Origin: Pseudomonadota bacterium | GTDB taxonomy: Bacteria; Pseudomonadota; Alphaproteobacteria; Rhizobiales; Xanthobacteraceae | Assembly: GCA_023422775.1 (NCBI GenBank) | Contig: JAFAGM010000084.1 | Location: forward strand, 71,286 to 135,285 | Reading direction: 5' to 3' | Length of the DNA: 64,000 nucleotides | In this document: piece by piece, positions 52,224 through 60,890 of the stretch | How positions within the stretch are numbered: position 1 is the first letter of the stretch | Layout of the letters: the number at the start of each line of letters is the position of its first letter | Program-made: the position numbers and the translations under genes | The notes under the pieces: generated by a model | Databases searched by the model: none | Seen by the model: the letters and a program-made list of their open reading frames with translations, nothing else | What the model was told of the DNA's origin: nothing

Positions 52224-52936
52224 AGTCGATCTGCACGATGTGCGCGCGCGGCGGCTCAAAGGGCGTCGTCGGCAAGAATGCCCGTCAACTGCTGGGAAAG
52301 CCCCTGCTCGCCTGGAGCATCGAGCAGGCGAGGCAGACCGGGCTGTTCGAGGCGATCGCATTCAGCAGCGACTCCGATCTCCTGCTGGAAACGGCGCTAA
52401 AGGCGGGCGCTGACATCGCCGTCAAACGCCCGGACGAGATGGCCACCGACACCGCCCCGAAAATTCCCGCGATACGCCATTGCCTCGAACAGGCAATCGC
52501 CCGCACCGGAATTACGCCCGATGTATTCGTCGATCTCGACGTCACCTCGCCGCTGCGGCTTCCGTCCGATATCGCCGGCGCGGTGGAAATGCTGGAAACA
52601 ACCGGTGCGCGCAGCGTCATCACCGGCGCGCCGGCGCGCCGGTCGCCCTATTTCAATCTGGTCGAAGAGCGCGCCGATGGCTCGATCGGCCTGTCGAAAT
52701 CGGCAGATCCCCCGATCGTCCGCCGCCAGGATGCGCCGCGCTGTTTCGACATGAACGCCTCGATCTATGTCTGGCGCGTCGCCCCGTTCCTCGAAAATCC
52801 GGCGGTGTTCTATCCGGACACGCAACTGTTCGAGATGCCGGAAGAGCGATCCGTCGACATTGATTCCGATCTCGATTTCACGCTGGTGGAACTGCTGCTT
52901 CGCAAACGGCTGGCGTCAACGGGGACCACACCATGA
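52220..52936 (+). CDS. legF: CMP-legionaminic acid synthetase
   Basis: A 238-residue cytidylyltransferase (LegF/PtmB type). ARGGSKGVVGKN binds CTP, SSDSDLLLE and DLDVTSPLRLPSDI follow, and DIDSDLDF is the metal-binding end. It activates legionaminic acid for transfer. The ATG overlaps the previous stop by 4 bp. Confidence 0.92.
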   Translation: MKSICTMCARGGSKGVVGKNARQLLGKPLLAWSIEQARQTGLFEAIAFSSDSDLLLETALKAGADIAVKRPDEMATDTAPKIPAIRHCLEQAIARTGITPDVFVDLDVTSPLRLPSDIAGAVEMLETTGARSVITGAPARRSPYFNLVEERADGSIGLSKSADPPIVRRQDAPRCFDMNASIYVWRVAPFLENPAVFYPDTQLFEMPEERSVDIDSDLDFTLVELLLRKRLASTGTTP

Positions 52937-53751
52937 GCGCGTTCAAGGAGCTGTTCGACCTCAAGGGACGCACCGCCGTGGTGACGGGAGGATGCGGCAT
53001 ACTCGGACGCCGCTTCACCGCAGGTCTGGCCGAGTTCGGCGCCAACGTCGCCATCATCGATCTCGACCAGCAGGCGGTCGAGGCCGCGGCTTCCGAACTG
53101 TCGGCCCGCTACGCCATCGATGCCAGGGGCTATGTCTGCGACATCACGCAACCGGAAATGATCCGCCAGGTGGCCAGCGCCATCGAAGCGGACCTCGGAC
53201 CGGTTTCCATCCTGCTCAACAACGCCGCCAGCAAGACCCGCGATGCCAATGCGTTCTTTGCGCCGGTCGCCACATTCTCCGCGGAAACCTGGCGGGAGAT
53301 CATGTCGGTCAACCTCGACGGCATGTTCAATGTCGCCCAGGTGTTCGGAACCCTGATGGCTGAACGCGGCTACGGCAGTATCGTTCAGACCGCGTCGATC
53401 TACGGCCTGATGGCGCCGGACCAGCGCATCTACGAGGGCTCCGAATATCTCGGTCGCGCCATCAACACGCCCGCGGTCTACACGGCCTCAAAGGCCGGTG
53501 TGATCGGGTTGACCAAGCACCTCGCCACCTATTGGGGCGCACAGGGCGTTCGCGTCAACACGCTGACCCCCGGCGGGGTCGAGAGCGGGCAGAACGATAC
53601 GTTCAAGCAGCGCTACGGTGCGCGCGTTCCGCTCGGCCGGATGGCGCGCGCGGACGAGATGGTCGGCGCCGTGCTGTTCCTCGTCTCCGATGCGGCATCC
53701 TATGTCACCGGTCAGAATATCGCGGTCGACGGCGGCCTGAGCGCGTGGTGA
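52933..53751 (+). CDS. ptmA: PtmA-like short-chain dehydrogenase
   Basis: A 272-residue SDR with TGGCGILG, TASIYGLMAPDQRIY, YTASKAG and TGQNIAVDGGLSAW. It is a paralogue of 40397-41236. In C. jejuni PtmA works with PtmF early in the legionaminic pathway. It closes the biosynthetic block; the flippase gene starts 10 bp later. Confidence 0.88.
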   Translation: MSAFKELFDLKGRTAVVTGGCGILGRRFTAGLAEFGANVAIIDLDQQAVEAAASELSARYAIDARGYVCDITQPEMIRQVASAIEADLGPVSILLNNAASKTRDANAFFAPVATFSAETWREIMSVNLDGMFNVAQVFGTLMAERGYGSIVQTASIYGLMAPDQRIYEGSEYLGRAINTPAVYTASKAGVIGLTKHLATYWGAQGVRVNTLTPGGVESGQNDTFKQRYGARVPLGRMARADEMVGAVLFLVSDAASYVTGQNIAVDGGLSAW

Positions 53752-53761
53752 CGCGATCCCG

Positions 53762-55300
53762 ATGATCAAGCGCCTGATCCAGAACACGGTCATCTCGACT
53801 GTCGCGTTCGGCGCCGCCGCAATTCTCGGTCTGATCGTTATCCCGGTGATCATCCGCACCTGGGGCGTGACCGAGTTCGGCCTCATCGTCATCTCGCGGC
53901 TGCTGCTGCCCTCCGGCATGATGGCCGTCCTCGACTTCGGCCTGTCGGAGGTCGCGACCCAGGTCGTGGCCCGCGCCAGGGAACATCGCGACTGGGACCG
54001 GGTCGGCCGCCAGCTTTCGTTTCTGGCTGTCGTATCGATCCTGCTGGCGGTGACGTTGAGCGCCTCGATCTGGCTGGGGGCGCCCTTCATCAGCACTGTC
54101 ATGAAGGTGGACGCCGCCCATGCCGACCGGTTCATCAGCATATTGCACTATACCGCGCTGGCGAATCTCGTACTCGTTCCGGCGCTGGTTTGGGAAGGGA
54201 CGGTCAAGGGGTTCGAACGCTACAACCTGCTGCGCCTGTCGGAGTTCACGACGACGCTGGCCTACGTGGCGCTGACCGTGTGGGCTTCCACGGCTGCCGT
54301 CTCGTTCGAGATTGTCGCCTATATCTTTCTCGCTACCCTCGTGGCACGCGCGCTGGCGGTGCTGGTCGCCACCATCACCGCACTGACGAAGAAGCGCGCG
54401 ATGCCTGGTGCCTGGACCGCGCCAATTCGTCGCGAGCTGTCGCATCGCTGCCTGCTGCTGCTGCAGGGCAAGCTGATCGGCGGCGTCACCGGCCCCATTC
54501 AACCGTTCCTCGTCGGACTTCTGTTCGGGCCGACCGCCGTCGGCATCTACGATGCGCTGGTCCGCCTGTCGCGCGTATCCAAGGTCGTGGTCAGCCTCCT
54601 CACGTCGGCCCTGCTGCCGGTCGCGAGCCGGCTCGACGAGCGCGGCAGTTCGACGACATTCCAGCGCCTCGGAGAACTCGGCCTCGTCATGCTGCCGATG
54701 TTTACGTTGCCTCCGCTTGCCGCCGCCGCAATCCTTTCACCCCAGATCATGCAGCTGTGGATCGGCCCTCTGCTCGCACCTTACGCGTCCTGGATGGGCG
54801 TCAGCTTTGTGATTCCAATCTGCGTACAGTATCTGGCGATCGGAAACATCATCTTCCTGACGCGCACCGAGGTCCAGGCGCGGCTCAACCTGTTGCTGGG
54901 CCTGCAACTGCTCATCTGGGCCGCGCTCTCCGCCGCAACGGTTTCAATCTTTGCCGAGCGCGCATTCATTCTCGGCCAGGCGGTCGCAAGCCTCGTGGTG
55001 CTGCCCTGGCAAATCGAAACGCTGCGCCGCGCCCTCGATCTCGACCGCCGAGCCTTCGCCAGAGCCATGGGCATCCAGCTCGCCATCCTCGCAGTTGGAA
55101 GTATTCTGCTGTGGATATCAATGAGTTACATTCGGATTGACAGCCTGATAAAATTGGCCTTGGTAGCCGCCACGTTCTGCCTTACCAGTTGGGTCGCGCA
55201 ATACTTCCTCGTTCTGGACAAGAGGCACCGCGCCGTGTTTCCGGCAATCGGCCACTTGATGGGGGTGACGCCCCGAAAGAAGCAATGCACCGAAAACTGA
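53762..55300 (+). CDS. Polysaccharide flippase (Wzx/MATE-like)
   Basis: A 512-residue membrane protein with about 12-14 spans of the oligosaccharide-flippase superfamily. It begins with an amphipathic Lys/Arg start and FGAAAILGLIVIPVIIRTWG. It would move lipid-linked glycan repeat units across the inner membrane. Its presence shows that at least part of the glycan is built on undecaprenyl phosphate. The last ~200 bases are AT-richer than neighbours. Confidence 0.88.
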   Translation: MIKRLIQNTVISTVAFGAAAILGLIVIPVIIRTWGVTEFGLIVISRLLLPSGMMAVLDFGLSEVATQVVARAREHRDWDRVGRQLSFLAVVSILLAVTLSASIWLGAPFISTVMKVDAAHADRFISILHYTALANLVLVPALVWEGTVKGFERYNLLRLSEFTTTLAYVALTVWASTAAVSFEIVAYIFLATLVARALAVLVATITALTKKRAMPGAWTAPIRRELSHRCLLLLQGKLIGGVTGPIQPFLVGLLFGPTAVGIYDALVRLSRVSKVVVSLLTSALLPVASRLDERGSSTTFQRLGELGLVMLPMFTLPPLAAAAILSPQIMQLWIGPLLAPYASWMGVSFVIPICVQYLAIGNIIFLTRTEVQARLNLLLGLQLLIWAALSAATVSIFAERAFILGQAVASLVVLPWQIETLRRALDLDRRAFARAMGIQLAILAVGSILLWISMSYIRIDSLIKLALVAATFCLTSWVAQYFLVLDKRHRAVFPAIGHLMGVTPRKKQCTEN

Positions 55301-55313
55301 CTGGACCGACGGA

Positions 55314-56198
55314 ATGAAGACAACCGGCGCGAACGACATGTTGGAATCGGTTTCTCCCGCGTCGCTGGCGGACCGCGCGATCACCTATTCCGTCATCTTC
55401 GCAGAAAGCCTTTATCGCCTGATGGTACGTCGGGTCAAACGCACCGCCGACGTCGTGGATTCCGAGTACAACCAGCAAAACTGGCAGAGAATGCTCGCCG
55501 GCAAGGCCTGGCTCAGCGCAGCCGATCTCGCCGACTTCCTCGCGCCTGCCGATTCGACCGAGCGCCTGCGCAAGGTCGACAACAAGATATTGCGGGTCGA
55601 CGGGCAGCGATATTACCGGTATCGCACCGCCGCGTTGAGCGACCTGATCCTGCGTCATGCGGGCGACGCGCGGCAGATCGTGGAACTGGGCTGCGGCTAC
55701 GGCCACAACCTGTTCTCGCTTCACCTGCACCGCCCCGACCTTACCCTGAAGGGGTTCGACGTCGCGCCGAACGGCATCGCCGCCGGGCGGGAAATCGCTG
55801 CCCATTTCGGTCTGTCGGACCGGATCTCGCTGGATCGCATCGACCTGACCGACGCCAACGATCCGAATCTTTCCGCCATCGCCGGCCAGACCGCCTTCAC
55901 CTATTTCTGCATCGAGCAGATTCCATACGACGTGCGGAAGGTGGTCGAAAACATCATTGCCGCCAAACCGAAGCGTGTCATCAACATCGAACCGACGACC
56001 GAGCTGCTCGATCTCACCCGTCCCCGCGATCTCGTCAGCCTCGTCTATATCCGTTCGGTCGACTACCAGACGCAGCTGTTCTCGCTGCTCGACCAGCTCG
56101 AGCGCGAGGGAAGGATCCGCGTCGTCGCGCGCGAGCGCATGCCGTTTGCTCCGACGATCAACAACGACGGGTTTCTGTATTGCTGGGAGCCAGTATGA
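55314..56198 (+). CDS. SAM-dependent methyltransferase (glycan region, copy 2)
   Basis: A 294-residue protein with class I motif I VELGCGYGHN at residues ~123-132, then GFDVAPNGI and IEQIPYD. An N-terminal helical part of ~100 residues precedes it. It is translationally coupled to the PhyH-like gene (ATGA), repeating the methyltransferase-dioxygenase order of 41500-43249. It probably modifies the same glycan. Confidence 0.82.
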   Translation: MKTTGANDMLESVSPASLADRAITYSVIFAESLYRLMVRRVKRTADVVDSEYNQQNWQRMLAGKAWLSAADLADFLAPADSTERLRKVDNKILRVDGQRYYRYRTAALSDLILRHAGDARQIVELGCGYGHNLFSLHLHRPDLTLKGFDVAPNGIAAGREIAAHFGLSDRISLDRIDLTDANDPNLSAIAGQTAFTYFCIEQIPYDVRKVVENIIAAKPKRVINIEPTTELLDLTRPRDLVSLVYIRSVDYQTQLFSLLDQLEREGRIRVVARERMPFAPTINNDGFLYCWEPV

Positions 56199-57127
56199 CA
56201 ATGACCACCACCGCATCCGCTGCACAGGTTGCCAAGAAGCAGAAGATCAACCAGTTCCGCCGTCTGCTCTGGCACGTGAACCGGACTGATTTGGGCTGGG
56301 TCACCAAGGCGACGCTGACCAGTCTGCAACTCGGTGCTCGCGCCAAGCGGGTCGAAATGCTCAATTCGCTTCCTGTCGCGCCAGAATGGAGCGCGGCCAG
56401 CCGCCAGCTCAGCGAACAGGGTTATGTCGACGTTTCCTCGATCGTCAACCGCGGCCTCGCGGAAGCCGTGCTCAACGTGTCGCAAGACAAGGTCAGCCGG
56501 CTCGACGAACTCGTCGCCAAGCAGCAGCTCGGCCACAAATCGTTCTGGGTGAGCCTGCTCGACGAGGATCTGGTCGATGGCGCATTCGCCACCGATCATC
56601 CATTCGTTCGCTACGCCTTGCAGCCCGCCGTGCTGCGGATCATGGGCGATTTCATGCACGAACTGCCGCAGCTCTCGGACGTCTTGCTCACCCTGTCGCG
56701 CCCGACGGAGAACAAGCCGCTGACCTACTCGCAGCTCTGGCATCTCGACCATGACGACAAGCGGGTTTGCAAGCTCTTCATCTACCTCACCGACGTGCGT
56801 GACACCGCCGATGGTCCGCTGACATTCATCCCGGCGCCGTCGTCGAAGCGGTTCCGCAACACGATCAAGAGCCACATGGCCGATGACAAGGTTTTCGCCA
56901 GGGTCGATCGATCCGCCGTCAAGGAAATCATCGCGCCAAGGCTGTCGTCGTTCATCGTCAACACGGCCCGGTGCCTGCACATGGGCAGCCGCATCCAGTC
57001 CGACCGCACCCGCCTGCTCTACACGGCCACCTATATCCAGCCGCCGCGGATGTATCCGGAGCCGCCCGCCCGTTTCCGGGCCGCCGGACCGTTGAGCGAC
57101 ATTGAACGCGCGGTTATGCGTCTCTGA
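56195..57127 (+). CDS. PhyH-like Fe(II)/2-oxoglutarate dioxygenase (glycan region, copy 2)
   Basis: A 310-residue protein with the metal ligands in LWHLDHDDKRVCKLF (His-x-Asp) and NTARCLHMGSRI (distal His), plus an Arg in SDRTRLLYTATY. Despite low overall identity it shares the HLD-K(L)-x-YLDD/YLTD pattern with the protein at 42356. The start is the ATG at 56195 that overlaps the upstream stop. Confidence 0.8.
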   Translation: MTMTTTASAAQVAKKQKINQFRRLLWHVNRTDLGWVTKATLTSLQLGARAKRVEMLNSLPVAPEWSAASRQLSEQGYVDVSSIVNRGLAEAVLNVSQDKVSRLDELVAKQQLGHKSFWVSLLDEDLVDGAFATDHPFVRYALQPAVLRIMGDFMHELPQLSDVLLTLSRPTENKPLTYSQLWHLDHDDKRVCKLFIYLTDVRDTADGPLTFIPAPSSKRFRNTIKSHMADDKVFARVDRSAVKEIIAPRLSSFIVNTARCLHMGSRIQSDRTRLLYTATYIQPPRMYPEPPARFRAAGPLSDIERAVMRL

Positions 57128-57155
57128 GCCGGATTTTGCCGGGGGGCTGAAGATC

Positions 57156-58553
57156 GTGCGGATCGGATGGGTGGTCGATCACCCCAAGCGTGACTTGGCG
57201 GGAAGCGTCCTGGCTGCATACCAACTGGCATTGCGCGGTGCATCGGTCGTGATCGTCCCGATGTATGAGCAGGGCGTCGACGTGCCGCGGCTCGGGCTCG
57301 ATGCGCTGGTGGCCAATTATGCACGCGACGCCAATCTCGACCTGATGCGGAGCTTTTCCAAAGCGGGCCTTGCGCTTTATGTCCTCGACACCGAAGGCGG
57401 CATACTGGCGGAAAAGGGCGGCAATTCGCCGCCGGCGATGGCCGCCCATATCCGCAACAGCGGCTATGCCGATATCCTGTCGGGATACTTCTTCTGGGGC
57501 GGCCAGTTGCACCAGGCGTTCAACGACAACGAAACGATGAAGCCCGAACGGCTTCACCTCACCGGATGCCCGCGCTTCGACTTCGCCGCGCCGCGCTGGC
57601 GGGCGCTGCTTGACCGCGATCGGCGTGGCTATCTGCTCGTCAACGCCAATTTCCCGCTGGTGAACTCCCGCTTTTCCAGCGCGCCGGGCGCCGAGCGCGC
57701 GGCCATGGTCCGGGCGGGATGGGATGGCACCTATATCGACCGCTTCCTGATCGACCTCAAGACGGTCTTCGCCAACTATCTCGTCGAGATCGACCGCCTT
57801 GCGGCGGCGCGGCCGGATCGCTCGATCCTGGTCCGGCCGCACCCCTTCGAGAGCGAAGAGGCCTATCGAAACGCGCTCGGCCGGCACGCCAATGTCGTCG
57901 TCGACGGCACCGGCAGCGTTCTCGACATGATCAGAAATGCTGCGGCGGTCATTCACCTCAACTGCGGCACGGCGGTCGAAGCGGTGCTGCTCGACAAGCT
58001 TCCGATCCAGCTCGAATACCTCAACACCCCCGCCACGGCGGGACATGCGCGGCTGCCCGCGCGCGTGAGCCGGGCCGCGCAGTCGTTCGACGATCTGCTC
58101 GGCATGGTCGACGACCTCGACGGGGAAACGGCGAAGTTCGATTTCGCGGGCGTCCACGCTGCCAACATCGACGCCTTCTTCTATCGCAACGACGGTCTGG
58201 CAGCCGAGCGCGTCGCCGACGTCCTGGTCGGCGCCATCCGTCCACACAATCCCTTTGTGTCACTGTCGAGCGCAATCCGGGGCACGCGGCCGAACCCGAG
58301 CGCGGGACAAATCGCAAAGGGCGCCGCGAGCCTGCTGTTGGGGTCGGCCGTCACCGAGCGGCTGCGCACCTTCTTCAACCCCGCCCGCGGCGACAAGCGG
58401 ATCGAGCCCGCGTCCGTCGCTACCCTGCTCGAACGGATCGCGACGCATGACGGCCGCGCCCCTTCGCTGTTCAGCGCAACGCGCGCGCGGTGCAAGGCCA
58501 CCGGTATGCCGCTGGCGAGCATCGCCATCGAAAAACGCCCCGAGCCCGCATGA
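57156..58553 (+). CDS. Surface carbohydrate biosynthesis protein (GT-B-like)
   Basis: About 465 residues. The N-terminus IGWVVDHPKRDL and the C-terminal part (ILVRPHPFESEEAYRNAL, VDGTGSVLDMIRNAAAVIHLNCGTAVEAVL) match a family of bacterial surface-carbohydrate proteins related to CDP-glycerol or capsule transferases with a GT-B fold. It is likely a cytosolic glycosyltransferase. A GTG at 57156 with GGGGGG before it is preferred; an upstream TTG at 57102 would overlap the dioxygenase gene by 26 bp. Confidence 0.72.
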   Translation: MRIGWVVDHPKRDLAGSVLAAYQLALRGASVVIVPMYEQGVDVPRLGLDALVANYARDANLDLMRSFSKAGLALYVLDTEGGILAEKGGNSPPAMAAHIRNSGYADILSGYFFWGGQLHQAFNDNETMKPERLHLTGCPRFDFAAPRWRALLDRDRRGYLLVNANFPLVNSRFSSAPGAERAAMVRAGWDGTYIDRFLIDLKTVFANYLVEIDRLAAARPDRSILVRPHPFESEEAYRNALGRHANVVVDGTGSVLDMIRNAAAVIHLNCGTAVEAVLLDKLPIQLEYLNTPATAGHARLPARVSRAAQSFDDLLGMVDDLDGETAKFDFAGVHAANIDAFFYRNDGLAAERVADVLVGAIRPHNPFVSLSSAIRGTRPNPSAGQIAKGAASLLLGSAVTERLRTFFNPARGDKRIEPASVATLLERIATHDGRAPSLFSATRARCKATGMPLASIAIEKRPEPA

Positions 58554-59953
58554 CCGCTTCGTCCGAAACGATTTTGATCACGACGCTTGCGGCGTACCAG
58601 ACCCGGTTCTGGATTCCCGTGGCGCAGCGGCTGCGCAACGCCGGGCGCGAAGTACACCTGCTCGCGTTCGACGACCGCAGCGCGGAGATGGCCGAGGCGC
58701 AGGGCGTCCCTGTCGTCAACATGTACCGGACCGGCCTGCAGGGCGGCGCGCCGATCGAGGAGGAACACGCCTTCGCCGCGCGCGTCGCCGGATACGGCCT
58801 CGATGGAACGAACTTCCTGTTCAGCCACGAGCGCGTCACGTTTGGCATTCGCGATACGGCCGCGCTGCGGCGCCGGTTCATGATCTATACCAACGCGATG
58901 GAAGCCGTCCTCGACCGGTTGACTGCCGGGGGAAAGCGGGTGATTGCGGTGCAGGAGCTCGGCGGATTCCTCTCCGTCATCGCCAGCTTCTACGCTGCGA
59001 GGAAGCGCGGCGTCCGGAACTGGTTCATCGAGCCGTCATTTTTTCGCGGCAGGCTCTATTATACTCCGGACAGATTCAGCGCTCCCGATACGATGCCTGT
59101 GCCCGCCGACTCGGTGTCTGCCGATGTGCGGGCCTATCTCGACGATACATTGCGCCAGCGCGCCATCGTCATTCCCAAAAAGGACCAGCATCATTATTCG
59201 GCGGCCTTCAAGAAGATCGCCAATGCACGCAACGCGCTGCGCCTGGTCGAAAAGCTCTGGGACCAGTTTGCACTCGGCAAGCATCAGGAGTTCGGTCACA
59301 ACCTTCGGCATGCGCGCATGCACGCCGCCATGGCCTATGGCGCGCGGCGGCTGCGAAAGATATATCGCCCGATGCCGGATGGGCCGTTCGTCTACTATCC
59401 CCTCCACGTGCCGGCGGACATGGCGCTGACCCTGCGCTCGCCGGAATATCTCGACCAGGTCGCGACCATCGATTTCCTGTTGCGTACCCTCCCCGATACG
59501 CACGTCCTGGCGGTCAAGGAACATCCGGCGCAGATCGGCGCCGTTTCGGCCGCCCGTCTGATTGAACTCGCACAGCGCTTCGACAATTTCGTTCTGCTGC
59601 CGCCGCAGACCAACAACTATGCCGTGCTGGGCCGCGCCGACGCCGTGGTCTCCGTCAACAGCAAGTCCGGCGCCGAAGCGATGCTGCTCGGCAAGCCGGT
59701 GGTGGTGATGGGCGACGCCTTCTATCGCTCCTGTCCGCTCGTATTTACCGTCGACCGCCTGGCGGACGTTCCGCGCCGGCTCTACGACGCGTTGGCTGCG
59801 CCGCCGTTCGACCCTGCCGACACCGCGCCCTACTTCGAAACGGCGTGGCGGCAGTCTTTCCCGGGTGAACTCTACATCAGCGATCCCGGACAGCTCGATA
59901 CTTTTGCGGTATCGTTGCTTTCAGCGATCGCCAAACCTGAACAGGCCGCCTGA
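58550..59953 (+). CDS. Capsule polysaccharide synthesis-type protein
   Basis: A 467-residue protein resembling the capsule synthesis (KpsC/KpsS-type) family. FVYYPLHVPADM and HVLAVKEHPAQIG, followed by VVSVNSKSGAEAMLLGKPVVVMG, are the GT-B-like sugar-nucleotide site. KpsC and KpsS add Kdo to a lipid anchor with CMP-Kdo, so a protein of this family here may use a CMP-ulosonate made by the two CMP-synthetases nearby. It overlaps the upstream gene by 4 bp. Confidence 0.78.
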   Translation: MTASSETILITTLAAYQTRFWIPVAQRLRNAGREVHLLAFDDRSAEMAEAQGVPVVNMYRTGLQGGAPIEEEHAFAARVAGYGLDGTNFLFSHERVTFGIRDTAALRRRFMIYTNAMEAVLDRLTAGGKRVIAVQELGGFLSVIASFYAARKRGVRNWFIEPSFFRGRLYYTPDRFSAPDTMPVPADSVSADVRAYLDDTLRQRAIVIPKKDQHHYSAAFKKIANARNALRLVEKLWDQFALGKHQEFGHNLRHARMHAAMAYGARRLRKIYRPMPDGPFVYYPLHVPADMALTLRSPEYLDQVATIDFLLRTLPDTHVLAVKEHPAQIGAVSAARLIELAQRFDNFVLLPPQTNNYAVLGRADAVVSVNSKSGAEAMLLGKPVVVMGDAFYRSCPLVFTVDRLADVPRRLYDALAAPPFDPADTAPYFETAWRQSFPGELYISDPGQLDTFAVSLLSAIAKPEQAA

Positions 59954-59962
59954 AAGGCCACC

Positions 59963-60712
59963 ATGCCAGTCGTTTCGATCATCACCCCATCCTGGAACGT
60001 GGCGTCGCTGATCGGCGAGACGATCGCCTCGGTTCAAGCCCAGACATTTGAGGATTGGGAGTTGCTGATCGCCGATGACTGCTCGACGGATCAGACAGCC
60101 GCAGTCGTTGAAAGCCATGCGGCGAGCGATCCGCGCATCAAGCTCATTCGACAGCCTCGCAACGGCGGACCGGCGCTTGCTCGCCAGGCCGCCATCGAAC
60201 GGGCGCAGGGCCGCTTCATCGCGTTCCTCGACAGCGACGACCTGTGGCTGCCGGCCAAGCTCGAGCGGCAGATCGCTTTCGCGCAGGACAATCGCGCCGC
60301 GCTGAGCTATACGGCGTTCCGCCGCATCAACGAGACGGGGACGCTGACCGGCCGGCTGATCGAGGTGCCGGCCTCCTTGAACTACGAGCAATTGCTCAAG
60401 AACACGTCGATCGCGACATTGACGGCGCTCGTTGACCGCGACATGGCAGGCAACATCGCCATAAAGAACGAACCCTATGACGATTTCTGTCTCTGGCTGA
60501 GCATCCTCAAGCCCGGACACGTCGCCTACGGGCTCAATGAAGACCTTGCTCGCTATCGCGTGCGAGGCAACTCGGTATCCAGCCGCCCGATGCGCTCGGC
60601 CGGCTGGGTCTGGCACATCTACCGCAACGTCGAACAGCTTTCGCCAGCCAAGTCGGCCTGGTGCTTCGCGCATTGGGGCCCCAGGGCGTGGCTGAAGCGG
60701 TGGGAATTCTGA
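59963..60712 (+). CDS. Family 2 glycosyltransferase
   Basis: A 249-residue GT-A enzyme. SIITPSWNVASLIGETI and IADDCSTD bind the nucleotide, FLDSDDLWLP holds the DxD-like metal site. It probably adds one sugar to the lipid-linked unit in the cytosol. It is the last clear gene of the glycan region. The following 178-bp gap to 60890 shows nothing distinct. Confidence 0.9.
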   Translation: MPVVSIITPSWNVASLIGETIASVQAQTFEDWELLIADDCSTDQTAAVVESHAASDPRIKLIRQPRNGGPALARQAAIERAQGRFIAFLDSDDLWLPAKLERQIAFAQDNRAALSYTAFRRINETGTLTGRLIEVPASLNYEQLLKNTSIATLTALVDRDMAGNIAIKNEPYDDFCLWLSILKPGHVAYGLNEDLARYRVRGNSVSSRPMRSAGWVWHIYRNVEQLSPAKSAWCFAHWGPRAWLKRWEF

Positions 60713-60890
60713 CCTGTCCCTCGCGAGCCTTCCCCCGGGAGCACGCGACGTTGGTTCCTGGCAATGGCCAGCAAGCGCATAGTGGTATTTTATTCACGCC
60801 CAACAAGCTGTTGGAAATCCGTGCCAGATTGTCTAAGTCAGATCGCGGCTGCCTTTTCCGACGCAAAAACCCGAAGAAGAAGGTTTCTCA

